A stretch of 64,000 bases of DNA from an uncultured Collinsella sp. (GTDB taxonomy: Bacteria > Actinomycetota > Coriobacteriia > Coriobacteriales > Coriobacteriaceae). This document shows positions 25,806 through 34,580 of the stretch, one piece after another. Location: NCBI GenBank assembly GCA_900540995.1, contig UQHO01000006.1, forward strand, positions 1 to 64,000. Direction: 5' to 3'. Each line of letters opens with the position of its first letter. Within the stretch, counting starts at the first letter, position 1. Under the pieces are notes generated by a model. The model saw only the letters and a list, made by a program, of their open reading frames with translations, had not been told where the DNA came from and did not search any database. The translations under genes and the position numbers were made by a program.

Positions 25806-27770
25806 ATGAGTAAAACTCATCCCGTCAACGCGCTCAAGAAGCTTGGCATAGGCCTTGCATTTGGAGCTGCAACCATCATGTCCATGCCGACATCTGCGCT
25901 CGCCTGCACGCAGATGTACATGGGCAACAAGCTGACGGCCGACGGTGACACGTACTATGGCCGCGCCGAGGACTTCGATAAGCGCTACCTCAAGCACTTT
26001 GGCATTGAGCCTTCTCACGGCCCGGGGCATACGTACGGCTCGGACGAGTCCGCATTCATGTATACCTCGACCAAGACCACGTATCGCTACACCTATGTAC
26101 GCGACCATCCCTCCCAGTGGCACGGGCGCTATGATGCCTACTCTGAGGCAGGCATCAATGAGAAGGGCGTGTCCTGCTCCGCAACGCTGACCACCGGCAT
26201 GAATGCTGATGCTGAGGCAGCAGACCCCCTGACCAAAACCGGTATTGGCGAGTACAGCTACGGCAGCGTTATCTTAGGTGAAAGCGCCAATGCACGTGAG
26301 GGCGTCGAGCTCCTCGGCAAGATCATCGACGAGCAGGGCGCCTGCGGCAACGATCAGATTATCATCGCCGACAGCAACGAGACTTGGCTGTTTGCCGCAC
26401 TTTCCGGCCACCAGTGGATCGCCATGAGGCTCACTGACGATATCGCCTCGCTCAACCCCAACATCGGCAACCTCAACTACAAGGTTGACCTCACCGACAC
26501 CGCGAACTGTCTCCACTCTGCGACCATCGAGTCCATGCCTAAGGAGAATGGCTTCGCCAAGTACTTCGATGACGGTCAATTTGACGTTGCCCAGACCTAC
26601 GGCGAGGCAATTAGCGAAAAGGCCATGCATTCTTGGGCCCGTTATGTCCAGGGTCGCGCCTACTTCGGTGTGCCGCTCACCGAGGGCACCGACTACGAGA
26701 TCGTCAAGGACGAGCGCGAAGATGCTCGTGCCACGACCGGCGCCCTGGTTAGCAAGGCGCAGCCGCTGTTCTTCCAGCCCGGCAAGTCCGACTGGAACAC
26801 CTTTGAGATGATCCGCGCGTTTGGCAACCGCGGCGAGAAGGTCCCGGGCCTCAACGCCAACACCGACGGCGCCTACGCCATTGGTACCGAGACCAACACC
26901 GAGGTCAATCTCTTCCAGATCCGTCAGGGCATGGACCCCGAGATCGCGACCATCCAGTGGGAGATGCTCTCCCGCGCCGCCTACTCCGTCGCCATCCCCT
27001 ACTACTCCGCACTGCTCACCGAGGTTAGCCCGTACTACAGCGACCAGACCGTCTCCTTCGATCACTGCGAAGAGGAGGACATCGTGAACAACGAGGAGCC
27101 CGAGAACTCCATCAACTATGTCCTCATGGACATCAGCTCCCTGTGCTTCGAGCACCGTGAGCAGCTCGGCACCGGCGTTCGCGCCTACCTCGACGCTCTC
27201 CAGAACGAGCTCATCGAGCAGAACCTCCAGGTCGACAAGGCCATGCAGGCTGCCGAGGGCACCGAGGCCCGCACCGCCTTGGCCAACAAGGCTGGCAAGG
27301 CTGCCACCGAGAACACCTACGTCAAGTGCAAGGCCCTGCTCCAGGAGATGCGCGCCTATCTGAAGGCTGGGGATTTCAGCACGCCCTTCACCCCGAGCGA
27401 CCTGAACACCGAGACCCATGGCCTCAAGGAGTCCATCACCTACGCCAAGGACGCTCTTGCCACCGACCCGGTAACCCCGGATCAGCCTGGCACTCCCGAG
27501 CAGCCTGGTACTCCTGAGCAGCCCGGTACCCCCGAGCAGCCCGGTACCCCCGAGCAGCCCGGTAAGCCCGAGCAGCCCACCACCAAGCCCGAGAAGCCTG
27601 GCAAGTCGGACACCACGACCACGGTAACCACCAACAAGACGAACACCAAGGGCGGCCTGCCCACCACCGGTGATCGTTTTGATGGCCGCGTGGTGGCTGC
27701 ATTCGCCATCGCTGGCGTTGCCGTTATCTCCGCGGGCGGTTACTTCCTCTACCGTCGCAATAAGGAGTAA
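25806..27770 (+). CDS. Wall-anchored C69 family dipeptidase
   Basis: 654 residues. A signal peptide ends at SALA, leaving Cys34 (CTQMYMG) as the N-terminal nucleophile expected for the C69/Ntn hydrolase family. GRAEDFDKRYLKHF and DSNETWLFAALSGHQW fit PepD-type dipeptidases. The C-terminus holds about four PGTPEQ-type repeats (near 554-590), a linker rich in Thr and Lys, a sortase-like LPTTG at 618-622, a membrane helix and RRNKE. Secreted processing and sortase attachment are inferred from these features. It probably degrades peptides at the cell surface. GGGAGG precedes the start. Confidence 0.93.
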   Translation: MSKTHPVNALKKLGIGLAFGAATIMSMPTSALACTQMYMGNKLTADGDTYYGRAEDFDKRYLKHFGIEPSHGPGHTYGSDESAFMYTSTKTTYRYTYVRDHPSQWHGRYDAYSEAGINEKGVSCSATLTTGMNADAEAADPLTKTGIGEYSYGSVILGESANAREGVELLGKIIDEQGACGNDQIIIADSNETWLFAALSGHQWIAMRLTDDIASLNPNIGNLNYKVDLTDTANCLHSATIESMPKENGFAKYFDDGQFDVAQTYGEAISEKAMHSWARYVQGRAYFGVPLTEGTDYEIVKDEREDARATTGALVSKAQPLFFQPGKSDWNTFEMIRAFGNRGEKVPGLNANTDGAYAIGTETNTEVNLFQIRQGMDPEIATIQWEMLSRAAYSVAIPYYSALLTEVSPYYSDQTVSFDHCEEEDIVNNEEPENSINYVLMDISSLCFEHREQLGTGVRAYLDALQNELIEQNLQVDKAMQAAEGTEARTALANKAGKAATENTYVKCKALLQEMRAYLKAGDFSTPFTPSDLNTETHGLKESITYAKDALATDPVTPDQPGTPEQPGTPEQPGTPEQPGTPEQPGKPEQPTTKPEKPGKSDTTTTVTTNKTNTKGGLPTTGDRFDGRVVAAFAIAGVAVISAGGYFLYRRNKE

Positions 27771-27777
27771 CGTCTTA

Positions 27778-27827
27778 GCTGGGCGGGCAAGGCAGCAATG
27801 GCAGCCTCGCCCGCCCAGCCCGCTCTT
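27778..27827 (+). terminator. Intrinsic terminator of the C69 gene
   Basis: GCTGGGCGGGC (27778-27788) pairs with GCCCGCCCAGC (27809-27819), followed by CCGCTCTTTT. Confidence 0.85.
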
Positions 27828-27833
27828 TTGACC

Positions 27834-27899
27834 GGCGGGAAACCCGCCTGAAATCTTTTCAAAAAAGATTTCCCCGCACGCACTTCGCTGTGCTATAGT
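27834..27899 (+). promoter_or_regulatory. Region upstream of the Trp leader: two hairpins and a -10
   Basis: GGCGGG aaa CCCGCC (27834-27848) and a 10-bp stem GAAATCTTTT/AAAAGATTTC (27850-27872) precede a good -10 TATAGT at 27894-27899. No clear -35 was found. Confidence 0.45.
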
Positions 27900-27957
27900 G
27901 CAGCGCAACAGCAACTAGGTGCGACCGTGCCACGGTATCACGAAAGGAGCCACCAAC

Positions 27958-28026
27958 ATGAAGAACACGATGAAGTCTCTCAACAACTGGTGGTGGCGTG
28001 ATGCGAATACGATCGGTCGACAGTGA
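27958..28026 (+). CDS. trpL: Tryptophan leader peptide (22 residues)
   Basis: MKNTMKSLNNWWWRDANTIG begins the peptide, which ends RQ. Three consecutive Trp codons (TGG) stand at 27988-27996. AAAGGAG precedes the ATG at a good distance. The gene is followed by an intrinsic terminator and then by an ECF transporter S component of the tryptophan (TrpP) type. This is the classic layout of ribosome-mediated attenuation: stalling at Trp codons when charged tRNA-Trp is scarce. Too short for ordinary gene callers. Confidence 0.88.
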   Translation: MKNTMKSLNNWWWRDANTIGRQ

Positions 28027-28062
28027 GTCCCTCACGCCTGTTTTTGCGCTCTAGGTGATTGG

Positions 28063-28093
28063 AAGGCCTCCGGTTTCGACCGGGGGCCTTTTT
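28063..28093 (+). terminator. Attenuator terminator of the tryptophan transporter operon
   Basis: AAGGCCTCCGGT (28063-28074) pairs with ACCGGGGGCCTT (28079-28090) as 12 pairs including one G-T, with a TTCG loop, followed by TTTTT in total. A rival pairing exists: CGGTCGA (28014-28020), just after the Trp codons, is complementary to TCGACCG (28076-28082) in the loop and right arm. A ribosome stalled at the Trp codons would leave 28014-28020 free; one that reaches the stop at 28024 would cover it. Confidence 0.88.
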
Positions 28094-28170
28094 CTATCTC
28101 GAGCCCGATCGCATTCGCATCACGCGCCTCCGCTTTTCTCTTGCACCCCCATTCCGAAAGGATTTTCACC

Positions 28171-28743
28171 ATGTCTCAGAACACCACCGCCGCCCAGCCC
28201 CGCACCGTCCAGACCGCCGACCGCGGCAAACTTGACGTCCGCGCTCTCGTCCTGCTCGCCATCCTGCTCGCTGCCGGCTTCATCCTCAACTTCACCGTCG
28301 GCAAGGCCATCTCGGGCATCTCGGGCGGCATGATCAGCCCCGAGTTCATCATCTCGGCCTTTTGCCTCACCATTCTGGTCATTCGCCCCAACATCGGTCA
28401 GGCGGTCGTCATTGGCCTCATCTCGGCTGCCGTGATCCAGATCACCACTACTTCGCCGTTCGTCGATTTTGCCGCCGAGGGCATCGCCGCCATGCTCATG
28501 GCCGGCATCGTCAACGCCGCCGGCAAGAACGGTCAGGTCAAGCCCGCCATCGCCATTGTTGCAACCTTCCTGACCACCTTTGTCTCCGGCGTCATCTTCA
28601 TGGTCATCAAGATGGCCATGCTCGGCGTGGTAGGCGAGCTCGCCGCCGCCATGCTGCCCGTCGTCGCCATGACCGCCGTCTTTAACGCCATTCTGGTCGG
28701 CGCCCTCTACCTGCCCATCCAGAAGGCCCTTAGGCTCAACTAA
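28171..28743 (+). CDS. trpP: ECF transporter S component, tryptophan-type (TrpP-like)
   Basis: 190 residues with about five to six hydrophobic helices, including ALVLLAILLAAGFILNFTVG, a GGMISPEFI loop, and FVSGVIFMVIKMAMLGVVG near the C-terminus, resembling the TrpP family. It would bind the substrate and pass it through the EcfA/EcfT module encoded just downstream. The tryptophan assignment rests on family resemblance plus the Trp-codon attenuator in the leader. The ATG at 28171 follows AAAGGA; an in-frame TTG at 28141 lacks support. Confidence 0.85.
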   Translation: MSQNTTAAQPRTVQTADRGKLDVRALVLLAILLAAGFILNFTVGKAISGISGGMISPEFIISAFCLTILVIRPNIGQAVVIGLISAAVIQITTTSPFVDFAAEGIAAMLMAGIVNAAGKNGQVKPAIAIVATFLTTFVSGVIFMVIKMAMLGVVGELAAAMLPVVAMTAVFNAILVGALYLPIQKALRLN

Positions 28744-28749
28744 CCCGCT

Positions 28750-28849
28750 CGGCTTTACGAGCCACCCCATCTTGGCGTTCATTCGTCGCTCGCGTACCCA
28801 AGTACGCTTCGCTCCTCTTTCGCGCCAACCTGGGGCCCTCGTAAAGCCG
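28750..28849 (+). ncRNA. Structured 3'-flanking element, family B copy 2
   Basis: Outer stem CGGCTTTACGAG/CTCGTAAAGCCG (28750-28761 and 28838-28849), then CCCCA/TGGGG and TTGGCG/CGCCAA, the conserved TTCATTCGTCG...CTCTTTC internal loop, and an apical GCGTAC ccaa GTACGC. The GACG/CGTC pair of the other copies is GGCG/CGCC here, a compensated change. It lies inside the operon between the S component and the ATPase gene. Confidence 0.6.
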
Positions 28850-28892
28850 TCTCCGTGCTTCACCACCAAAGACTGTCCCAAACAACGAGCTT

Positions 28893-28936
28893 TTGGGGAC
28901 GTTCTTAAACGACTAGTCATTAAAGAACGTCCCCAA
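28893..28936 (+). repeat. GGGGACGTTCTT inverted repeat
   Basis: TTGGGGACGTTCTT (28893-28906) and its exact complement (28923-28936) form a 14-bp stem over a 16-nt loop, ending 18 bp before the ATPase start. It resembles REP-type GGGGAC palindromes elsewhere in the window and could reduce transcription into ecfA. Confidence 0.7.
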
Positions 28937-28954
28937 TGACTATGAAAGGTATCC

Positions 28955-30706
28955 ATGGAAACGATCATCAACGTCGACGATGTCTCGTTCTCCTACGGCA
29001 CGCAGACCGAGCAGGCGCTCAGCCACATCTCGCTCGGCGTGAACAAGGGAGATTTCATCGGTATCATCGGGCCCTCGGGCGCCGGCAAGTCCACGCTTGC
29101 CGCCTGCCTGTCGGGTGCCGTGCCCCACCACTACACCGGCACGTTCTTTGGGTCCGTCATGGTTGACGACCACGACACCTGCGAAGTCTCGCTCACCGAT
29201 GTGTCGCAGATCGTCGGCAGCGTGTTGCAGGACATCGACACGCAGATGGTCGCCTCGGTCGTCGAGGACGAGATGCTCTTTGGCCTCGAGAACTTTGGCG
29301 TTCCCCACGACCAGATCGAGCAGCGCGTGAGCGAAACGCTCGAGACCGTCGGCATCAGCGACCTGCGCGACCGCGAGATCGCCACCCTCTCGGGCGGACA
29401 GAAGCAAAAGGTAGCCATCGCCGCCATCCTCGCCATGCGTCCGCGCGTCTTGGTTCTCGACGAGCCCACCGCGGCACTCGACCCCGCCAGCTCCACGTTG
29501 GTCTTCGAGACGCTGCGTGAGGCAAACCGCACACTTGGAATCACCATCGTCGTCGTTGAGCAAAAGGTCGCCCTGCTCTCGGAGTACTGCAACCGCGTGC
29601 TCGTGCTCAACCATGGCGAAATCGCGCTGCAGGGCGAGCCACACGAGGTCTTCGCGCATACCGACGAGCTTCGTGCCATCGGCGTCGACTGCCCTCGCGT
29701 CACGCGTATCTTCAACAGTCTCGAGGCCGATGGCTTGGTAAGCGGCACCCCTTGCTTAGATGTCGATGAAGCCGAGCGTCTGATTTCGGGCATCGTCGAC
29801 CCCGCGCACGCGGCCAGCGAAGCCCAGGCTCCCGCGGGCTCCCCGCATGCCCCGTCGTTGCGCCCTCATGCCAAGGACGCCGAACCCGTGCTCACCTTCG
29901 ATCATGTTGAGTTTGCCTATCCCAACGGCGGTGCCGCCGTCCACGACCTCAACCTGACCCTCTACCCCGGCGAGCTCGTGGGCATCGTCGGCCAAAACGG
30001 CGCCGGCAAGACCACGCTCACCAAGCTGCTCACGGGCCTGCTTAAGCCCGCCTCGGGCAGCGTGCGTGTTACGGGTCTGGACACCGCCGCGGTTCCCACG
30101 AGCCGCATCGCCCGCGAGGTCGCAACGCTCTTTCAAAACCCCGACCGCCAGATCTGCAAGGATACCGTGCTCGACGAGGTCGCTTTTGGCCTGGAGCTTG
30201 CCGGCATCGACCGCGCCGAGGCCCTGCGTCGTGCCCAGCTCGTCATCGACCGCTTTGGTCTGCCCGCCGACGAGGCACCCTTCTCGCTTTCGCGCGGCCA
30301 GCGACAAATGGTGGCGCTCGCCTCCGTCGTAGTGGTTGAGCCCAAGATCGTAGTGCTCGACGAGCCCACGAGCGGCCTTGACTACCGTGAGTGCATGACC
30401 GTCATGGAAACGGTGCGCACCATGGCAGAGCGCGGCTGCGCCGTGATCATGGTCTGCCACGATATGGAAGTCGTTTCCGACTTTGCCGAGCGCATCGTTG
30501 TGATGGCCGACGGCCGTATCCTCGACCGCGGACGCACGCACGAGCTGTTCTCGAATATTAAGCTCATGCAGCGTGCCTACGTGGAGCCGCCCCAGGTCAT
30601 TGAACTCTCGCGCCGCTTGGCATCCTCCGTCTCCCCCGCTTTTGCGCAGGTGAGCGAGGTCACCGATATCGTTCGCATTACCAAGGAGATGGTCCGCCGT
30701 GGTTAA
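28955..30706 (+). CDS. ECF transporter ATPase, two ABC domains fused
   Basis: 583 residues carrying both energising ATPases of an ECF transporter on one chain. Domain 1: Walker A GPSGAGKST (39-47), signature LSGGQKQKVA, Walker B VLVLDEPTAALD. Domain 2 after a Pro/Ala-rich linker near 280-310: GQNGAGKTT, LSRGQRQMVA, IVVLDEPTSGLD. ECF ATPases are usually two separate proteins (EcfA1 and EcfA2). AAAGG lies 6 nt before the ATG. The end overlaps ecfT by 8 bp. Confidence 0.95.
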   Translation: METIINVDDVSFSYGTQTEQALSHISLGVNKGDFIGIIGPSGAGKSTLAACLSGAVPHHYTGTFFGSVMVDDHDTCEVSLTDVSQIVGSVLQDIDTQMVASVVEDEMLFGLENFGVPHDQIEQRVSETLETVGISDLRDREIATLSGGQKQKVAIAAILAMRPRVLVLDEPTAALDPASSTLVFETLREANRTLGITIVVVEQKVALLSEYCNRVLVLNHGEIALQGEPHEVFAHTDELRAIGVDCPRVTRIFNSLEADGLVSGTPCLDVDEAERLISGIVDPAHAASEAQAPAGSPHAPSLRPHAKDAEPVLTFDHVEFAYPNGGAAVHDLNLTLYPGELVGIVGQNGAGKTTLTKLLTGLLKPASGSVRVTGLDTAAVPTSRIAREVATLFQNPDRQICKDTVLDEVAFGLELAGIDRAEALRRAQLVIDRFGLPADEAPFSLSRGQRQMVALASVVVVEPKIVVLDEPTSGLDYRECMTVMETVRTMAERGCAVIMVCHDMEVVSDFAERIVVMADGRILDRGRTHELFSNIKLMQRAYVEPPQVIELSRRLASSVSPAFAQVSEVTDIVRITKEMVRRG

Positions 30707-31445
30707 CGTCATCGACTATATGCCGGGCGATACGCTGCTGCATCGCTTGAACCCGGTCGTCAAACTGGGCCTTGCCGCCGCCATCATCATCGGCATCTTT
30801 TTGTCCGACACCTATGTTGCGCTGTTGGGCTTTTTGGCACTCACCCTTGCGCTGGGCGCCTACGCCGACGTCGTCGATCGCCTGTTCTCGCTGCTCAAGC
30901 TGCTGATTCCGCTCGCACTTATCATGCTGGTGCTGCAGTTGGCATTTATGCGTGACGGCAACGTGGTGTGGGGTTTCGTTACCGATACCGGCCTCATCAC
31001 CGGATCTAAGGCCTGCCTGCGCCTGCTGGGCGTAGCGTTGCCACTCATACTCATGCTTATGGTGACCAAGCTCAACGACCTTGCCAACGCCTGCGTCGAG
31101 GTACTGCACGTACCGTATCGCTACGCCTTCACCTTTACCACGGCACTGCGTTTTGTGCCGGTGTTTGGCCAAGAGATGAATGCCATCATGGAGGCGCAGA
31201 CCGCGCGCGGCGTCGAGTACGACACCAAGAACCCCATCAAGAAGCTCAAACTCATGCTGCCGTTGTGCGTGCCGCTGCTTATCTCGAGCGTGGGCAAGAC
31301 CGACGCCACCGCGCTTGCCGCCGAGCAGCGCGGCTTTTATCTGCGCACGCGCGCCAGCTCGTATAAGCGTTACCCCATCAAGGGTCTGGATATCGCCGTG
31401 CTCGCCATCAGCGCCGCCCTCATCATCCTGGGATTCCTGTTCTAG
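30699..31445 (+). CDS. ecfT: ECF transporter transmembrane component (EcfT)
   Basis: 248 residues, about five to six membrane segments and the two short coupling-helix motifs of EcfT, ARG in AQTARGVEYD and its variant in AAEQRGFYLR, which contact the ATPases. The GTG start overlaps the ATPase gene by 8 bp with AAGGAG at 30684-30689. It completes the S-A-T module behind the Trp attenuator. Confidence 0.94.
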   Translation: MVNVIDYMPGDTLLHRLNPVVKLGLAAAIIIGIFLSDTYVALLGFLALTLALGAYADVVDRLFSLLKLLIPLALIMLVLQLAFMRDGNVVWGFVTDTGLITGSKACLRLLGVALPLILMLMVTKLNDLANACVEVLHVPYRYAFTFTTALRFVPVFGQEMNAIMEAQTARGVEYDTKNPIKKLKLMLPLCVPLLISSVGKTDATALAAEQRGFYLRTRASSYKRYPIKGLDIAVLAISAALIILGFLF

Positions 31446-31475
31446 CTCATCGTCAGCACCAACCGCCTAATGCAA

Positions 31476-31512
31476 AAGGCCTCGGCTCGCACCAAACGAG
31501 CCGAGGCCTTTA
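31476..31512. terminator. Bidirectional terminator after ecfT
   Basis: AAAGGCCTCGGCTCG (31476-31490) pairs perfectly with CGAGCCGAGGCCTTT (31498-31512). It serves the ecfT side and the convergent racemase side. Confidence 0.9.
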
Positions 31513-31571
31513 CTGTTTCCCCAGATAAAAACCTACCAAAATATACCTGTCCCTTTTTGGCAGGTTAAGGG

Positions 31572-32318
31572 CTATTGGCGGTAGGGGGCGCCGCTGCGAA
31601 TGATGGATTCGCGTACCAAGACGTCCATGGCGTCGAGGGTGATCTCGGGCATCTCGCGGTACTTCTGCAGCACCGAGAGCTCGGTGCAGGCCAGAATAAC
31701 GCGGTCGCAGCCGCTGCGGGCGAACTCCCACATCACGCGGTCGAACTTGTCCATATCGGGCTCGCGTCCGGCCTTCACGTCGTCGTAGATGAGCGACATC
31801 ACGTCGGCCTGACGCTTCTCGCTGGGATAGACGACCTCAACGCCCGCCGCCTCACACTCGCGCCCGTAGACGCCCGCACCCACGGTGCCATCGGTACCCA
31901 TAATGCCGATCTTGCGCACCGGCTCGGCCGGCATACTCAGGTTGGGATCGAACTCGCACTCCCCCATCACCGCGCCCGCCAGGGCATAGCGCACCGACTC
32001 GCGCGGCATGTGGATAATCGGCACCTTCGTAAACGACTGAATCTGGTCGTAAAAGTAGTGTGACGTATTGCAGGGAATGGCGATGTGCGCACAGCCCAGC
32101 GACTCGAGCGCCTGGGCGCACTCCTTCATGGTCGCCAGCAGCTCGGCATGTTCACCGGTCTTGATGGCCAGCGTGCGGTCGGGCATGGTCGACTTGGAAA
32201 GCACCACCATATCGATATGCTCCTGGTCGCACGTGGCCGCCGTATGGCGCACCACCTGGTCGTAGTAATACGACGTGGCCTCGGCGCCCATGCCGCCGAT
32301 AACTCCCAGCTTTTCCAT
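31572..32318 (-). CDS. Aspartate/glutamate racemase family protein
   Basis: 248 residues with the two catalytic cysteines of cofactor-independent amino acid racemases: Cys83 in AIPCNTSHYF and Cys211 in LACTELSV. The start KLGVIGGMG fits this family, and AAGGAGG stands 6 nt before the ATG at 32318. The next gene upstream codes for an ATP-grasp ligase like the D-aspartate ligase of enterococci, so an aspartate racemase supplying D-aspartate for peptidoglycan cross-bridges is the best inference. Confidence 0.9.
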   Translation of the reverse strand: MEKLGVIGGMGAEATSYYYDQVVRHTAATCDQEHIDMVVLSKSTMPDRTLAIKTGEHAELLATMKECAQALESLGCAHIAIPCNTSHYFYDQIQSFTKVPIIHMPRESVRYALAGAVMGECEFDPNLSMPAEPVRKIGIMGTDGTVGAGVYGRECEAAGVEVVYPSEKRQADVMSLIYDDVKAGREPDMDKFDRVMWEFARSGCDRVILACTELSVLQKYREMPEITLDAMDVLVRESIIRSGAPYRQ

Positions 32319-32402
32319 CGCCGCCTCCTTGGTGACGCTTGCGCAATTGCGCGTATCATACCCGCGCCCGCCCGATGCAAACCGGACGGGCGCCGCACTC
32401 AT

Positions 32403-33659
32403 CTACTTGTAATACGTCTTGAACAGCTTAAAGTGGCGCAACTTTGTGTGCCACATGCGCAGCCAGCGGTTAAAGACAAAGTCGCCCTTCATAAACGAGG
32501 GATCGGCGCCCTTGCCTTCCTTATCCAGGCGATGCACCTTAGCGCGCAACTCGGGATCCTTAACGTACTTGTCGACGACGCCCATGGGGACGACCATCCA
32601 CAGCGCCTCATCCTGCGCCGTCACAAACTCCGGCTCAAACGGGCGGTTGAACACATACTCATCCACCACATACTTGGCAACGTTAAAACCGCTGTTGGTG
32701 ACATAGTAGTTGCTGCGGCCCTGGCGGGTATTGAAGTCGAAGAACTTAAACGAGTCATCGCGCTCGTCGTACTTAACGTCAAAGTTGGAATAGCCCACAA
32801 AGTGAAGGTCCTCGAGCAACTTGCGCACGCCGCCCATGAGCTCGTCGTTGGGCTCGGTGATGATACAGGCATGGTTGCCGACACCGTGGGGCTGATGCTC
32901 CTCGAGCAGCACATGGCCCAGGCACATCATGCGCACCTTGCCGTTGCGGTCGGAATAGCTAGTGAGCACGCGCATGTACTCGTCGTTGCCGGGCACGCGA
33001 TCCTGCAAGATCAGATCGTCGGTGTAGCCGCTGGCATACGAATCGCGAATGACCTGTTCCAGCTCGGCGCGGTCGGCAATCTCATAGGCCTTCTTCTGGC
33101 CCTCGAACTCATGCTGCCACCACATGATGCCGTCGGAAGGCTTCAGAATCATCGGGTAAGGAAAATCGATCTGGTCGAGCACTTCGGCAGGCGCCTCACC
33201 CTGGGCATTGAGCATCGCCTTGGTAAAGGTAAACGTGTGCGGATAGGGCACGCCATGCTTCTCGCACAGCTCGTAGAAGATCTCCTTCTTCTGACACTGT
33301 TCAAGCATGCTATAGGGAGCGTAAGGCGCGACGATGTTATCCGCCAACTCATGGGCATCCTTGGCCTGAGCCACGAGGGCAACATAGTTATCGCCACAGC
33401 CCACAAGGACAATCGTCTTATCGGCATGCGCTTGGGCAATGCCGTTGACGGTTTTGAGCATCACGGGCATGGTATCGATATCCACGTTGGGCGTGTAGTC
33501 GATAATCTGGCTGCGGTACGCGGGACCCGTCTGGTACTTGCCAAAGACCAGACTCTTGACCTGGTACTCCTCGTAGAAGGCGCGCGCCACCGAGTAGGCG
33601 TTGATGTCGCCACCGAGCAGCACGGGAATGAACTCGCGCTCTGTAAACTGCAATGCCAT
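32403..33659 (-). CDS. ATP-grasp ligase, D-aspartate ligase-like
   Basis: 418 residues: an N-terminal pre-ATP-grasp region (PVLLGGDINAYSVARAF), then ATP-grasp elements such as YPMILKPSDG, DLILQDRVPGNDEYM and FKFFDFNTRQGRSNYYV with metal-binding residues. In Enterococcus faecium a related enzyme adds D-aspartate to the lysine side chain of peptidoglycan precursors and is encoded beside an aspartate racemase; the same pairing is seen here, 84 bp apart on one strand. The residue that would accept aspartate in this organism is unknown. Confidence 0.82.
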   Translation of the reverse strand: MALQFTEREFIPVLLGGDINAYSVARAFYEEYQVKSLVFGKYQTGPAYRSQIIDYTPNVDIDTMPVMLKTVNGIAQAHADKTIVLVGCGDNYVALVAQAKDAHELADNIVAPYAPYSMLEQCQKKEIFYELCEKHGVPYPHTFTFTKAMLNAQGEAPAEVLDQIDFPYPMILKPSDGIMWWQHEFEGQKKAYEIADRAELEQVIRDSYASGYTDDLILQDRVPGNDEYMRVLTSYSDRNGKVRMMCLGHVLLEEHQPHGVGNHACIITEPNDELMGGVRKLLEDLHFVGYSNFDVKYDERDDSFKFFDFNTRQGRSNYYVTNSGFNVAKYVVDEYVFNRPFEPEFVTAQDEALWMVVPMGVVDKYVKDPELRAKVHRLDKEGKGADPSFMKGDFVFNRWLRMWHTKLRHFKLFKTYYK

Positions 33660-33879
33660 GGAAACTTCCTATCATGAACTGCCCATACAACGGGCGGTCT
33701 TTGCGCAACTGATTTATTCTAGCGTGCCAAGCCGCCGGCGCCCAAAGCTCCACCGTATCTATGGCAATCGACGTAATCGCCCAGCACGAAGACGGCGCTC
33801 ACCGTTGTATGACAACGGGCAATGAACCTACCATTGTTGTAGGATTCAACATGTTGCCCGCCCCGTCGAAAGGTGCACC

Positions 33880-34512
33880 GTGCCCCAGGCTCATCCGATC
33901 AACAACCCCATCATTGACGCCGCCAAGCGCGAACTTGCGGATCGTGCCCAGACGGCAGCTCCCCTACGCACCGCAAACGATGCTTACAACGGGCCTGTCC
34001 GTATCGTCTCAATCAACACGTCGGAGCACAAAGGCACGCGTAAGTCGCCCGTCTCCGATGGACGCGACACCGTCATCGAGCAATTTGGCCTCGCTACCGA
34101 TGCGCACGCCGGACATTGGCACCGCCAGGTCTCTTTTTTAGCCGCGGAGTCCATCCAGACGGCGCAGGCACGCGGACTCGATGTGCGCAAGGGTGACTTT
34201 GGGGAGAACTTCACGACCCAGGGCATCAACCTGCTCTCGCTCCCCTTGGGCACACAGCTCAAGCTTGGAAGCGACGTGCTTGTCGAAATCAGTCAGATCG
34301 GTAAGGTCTGCCACACCCGCTGTGCCATCTACTATCTCGCCGGCGACTGCATCTTTCCCCACGAGGGCGTTTTTGGCGTGGTGCTAAAGGGCGGAGAGGT
34401 CCATACCGGCGACGAAATCCAGGTGGTCAAGCTCGGCGACGGCACTTGCTCGTTCACCCCCGCCGAGGCGCTCGAAGAGATTGAGCAGGCTCGCCAGGAG
34501 GGCACGCTGTAG
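33880..34512 (+). CDS. MOSC domain protein
   Basis: 210 residues. VRIVSINTSEHKGTRKSPV, GDFGENFTTQGI, and the cysteine in GKVCHTRCAIYY fit the MOSC domain, which binds molybdenum-cofactor-type or sulphur-bearing ligands. The GTG at 33880 follows AAAGGTG; the first 35 residues form an extra N-terminal tail. The gene stands alone. Confidence 0.85.
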   Translation: MPQAHPINNPIIDAAKRELADRAQTAAPLRTANDAYNGPVRIVSINTSEHKGTRKSPVSDGRDTVIEQFGLATDAHAGHWHRQVSFLAAESIQTAQARGLDVRKGDFGENFTTQGINLLSLPLGTQLKLGSDVLVEISQIGKVCHTRCAIYYLAGDCIFPHEGVFGVVLKGGEVHTGDEIQVVKLGDGTCSFTPAEALEEIEQARQEGTL

Positions 34513-34580
34513 TTGTAAAACCCCACGTTGAGATAGCTTTTACAGCCCAAAGCTCCTCTTAAACAGGCCCCCGTAACGTT

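Noticed and set aside
27481..27570. Short tandem repeats resembling a CRISPR array
   Set aside because: They encode in-frame PGTPEQ repeats of the C69 protein stalk, with no spacers.
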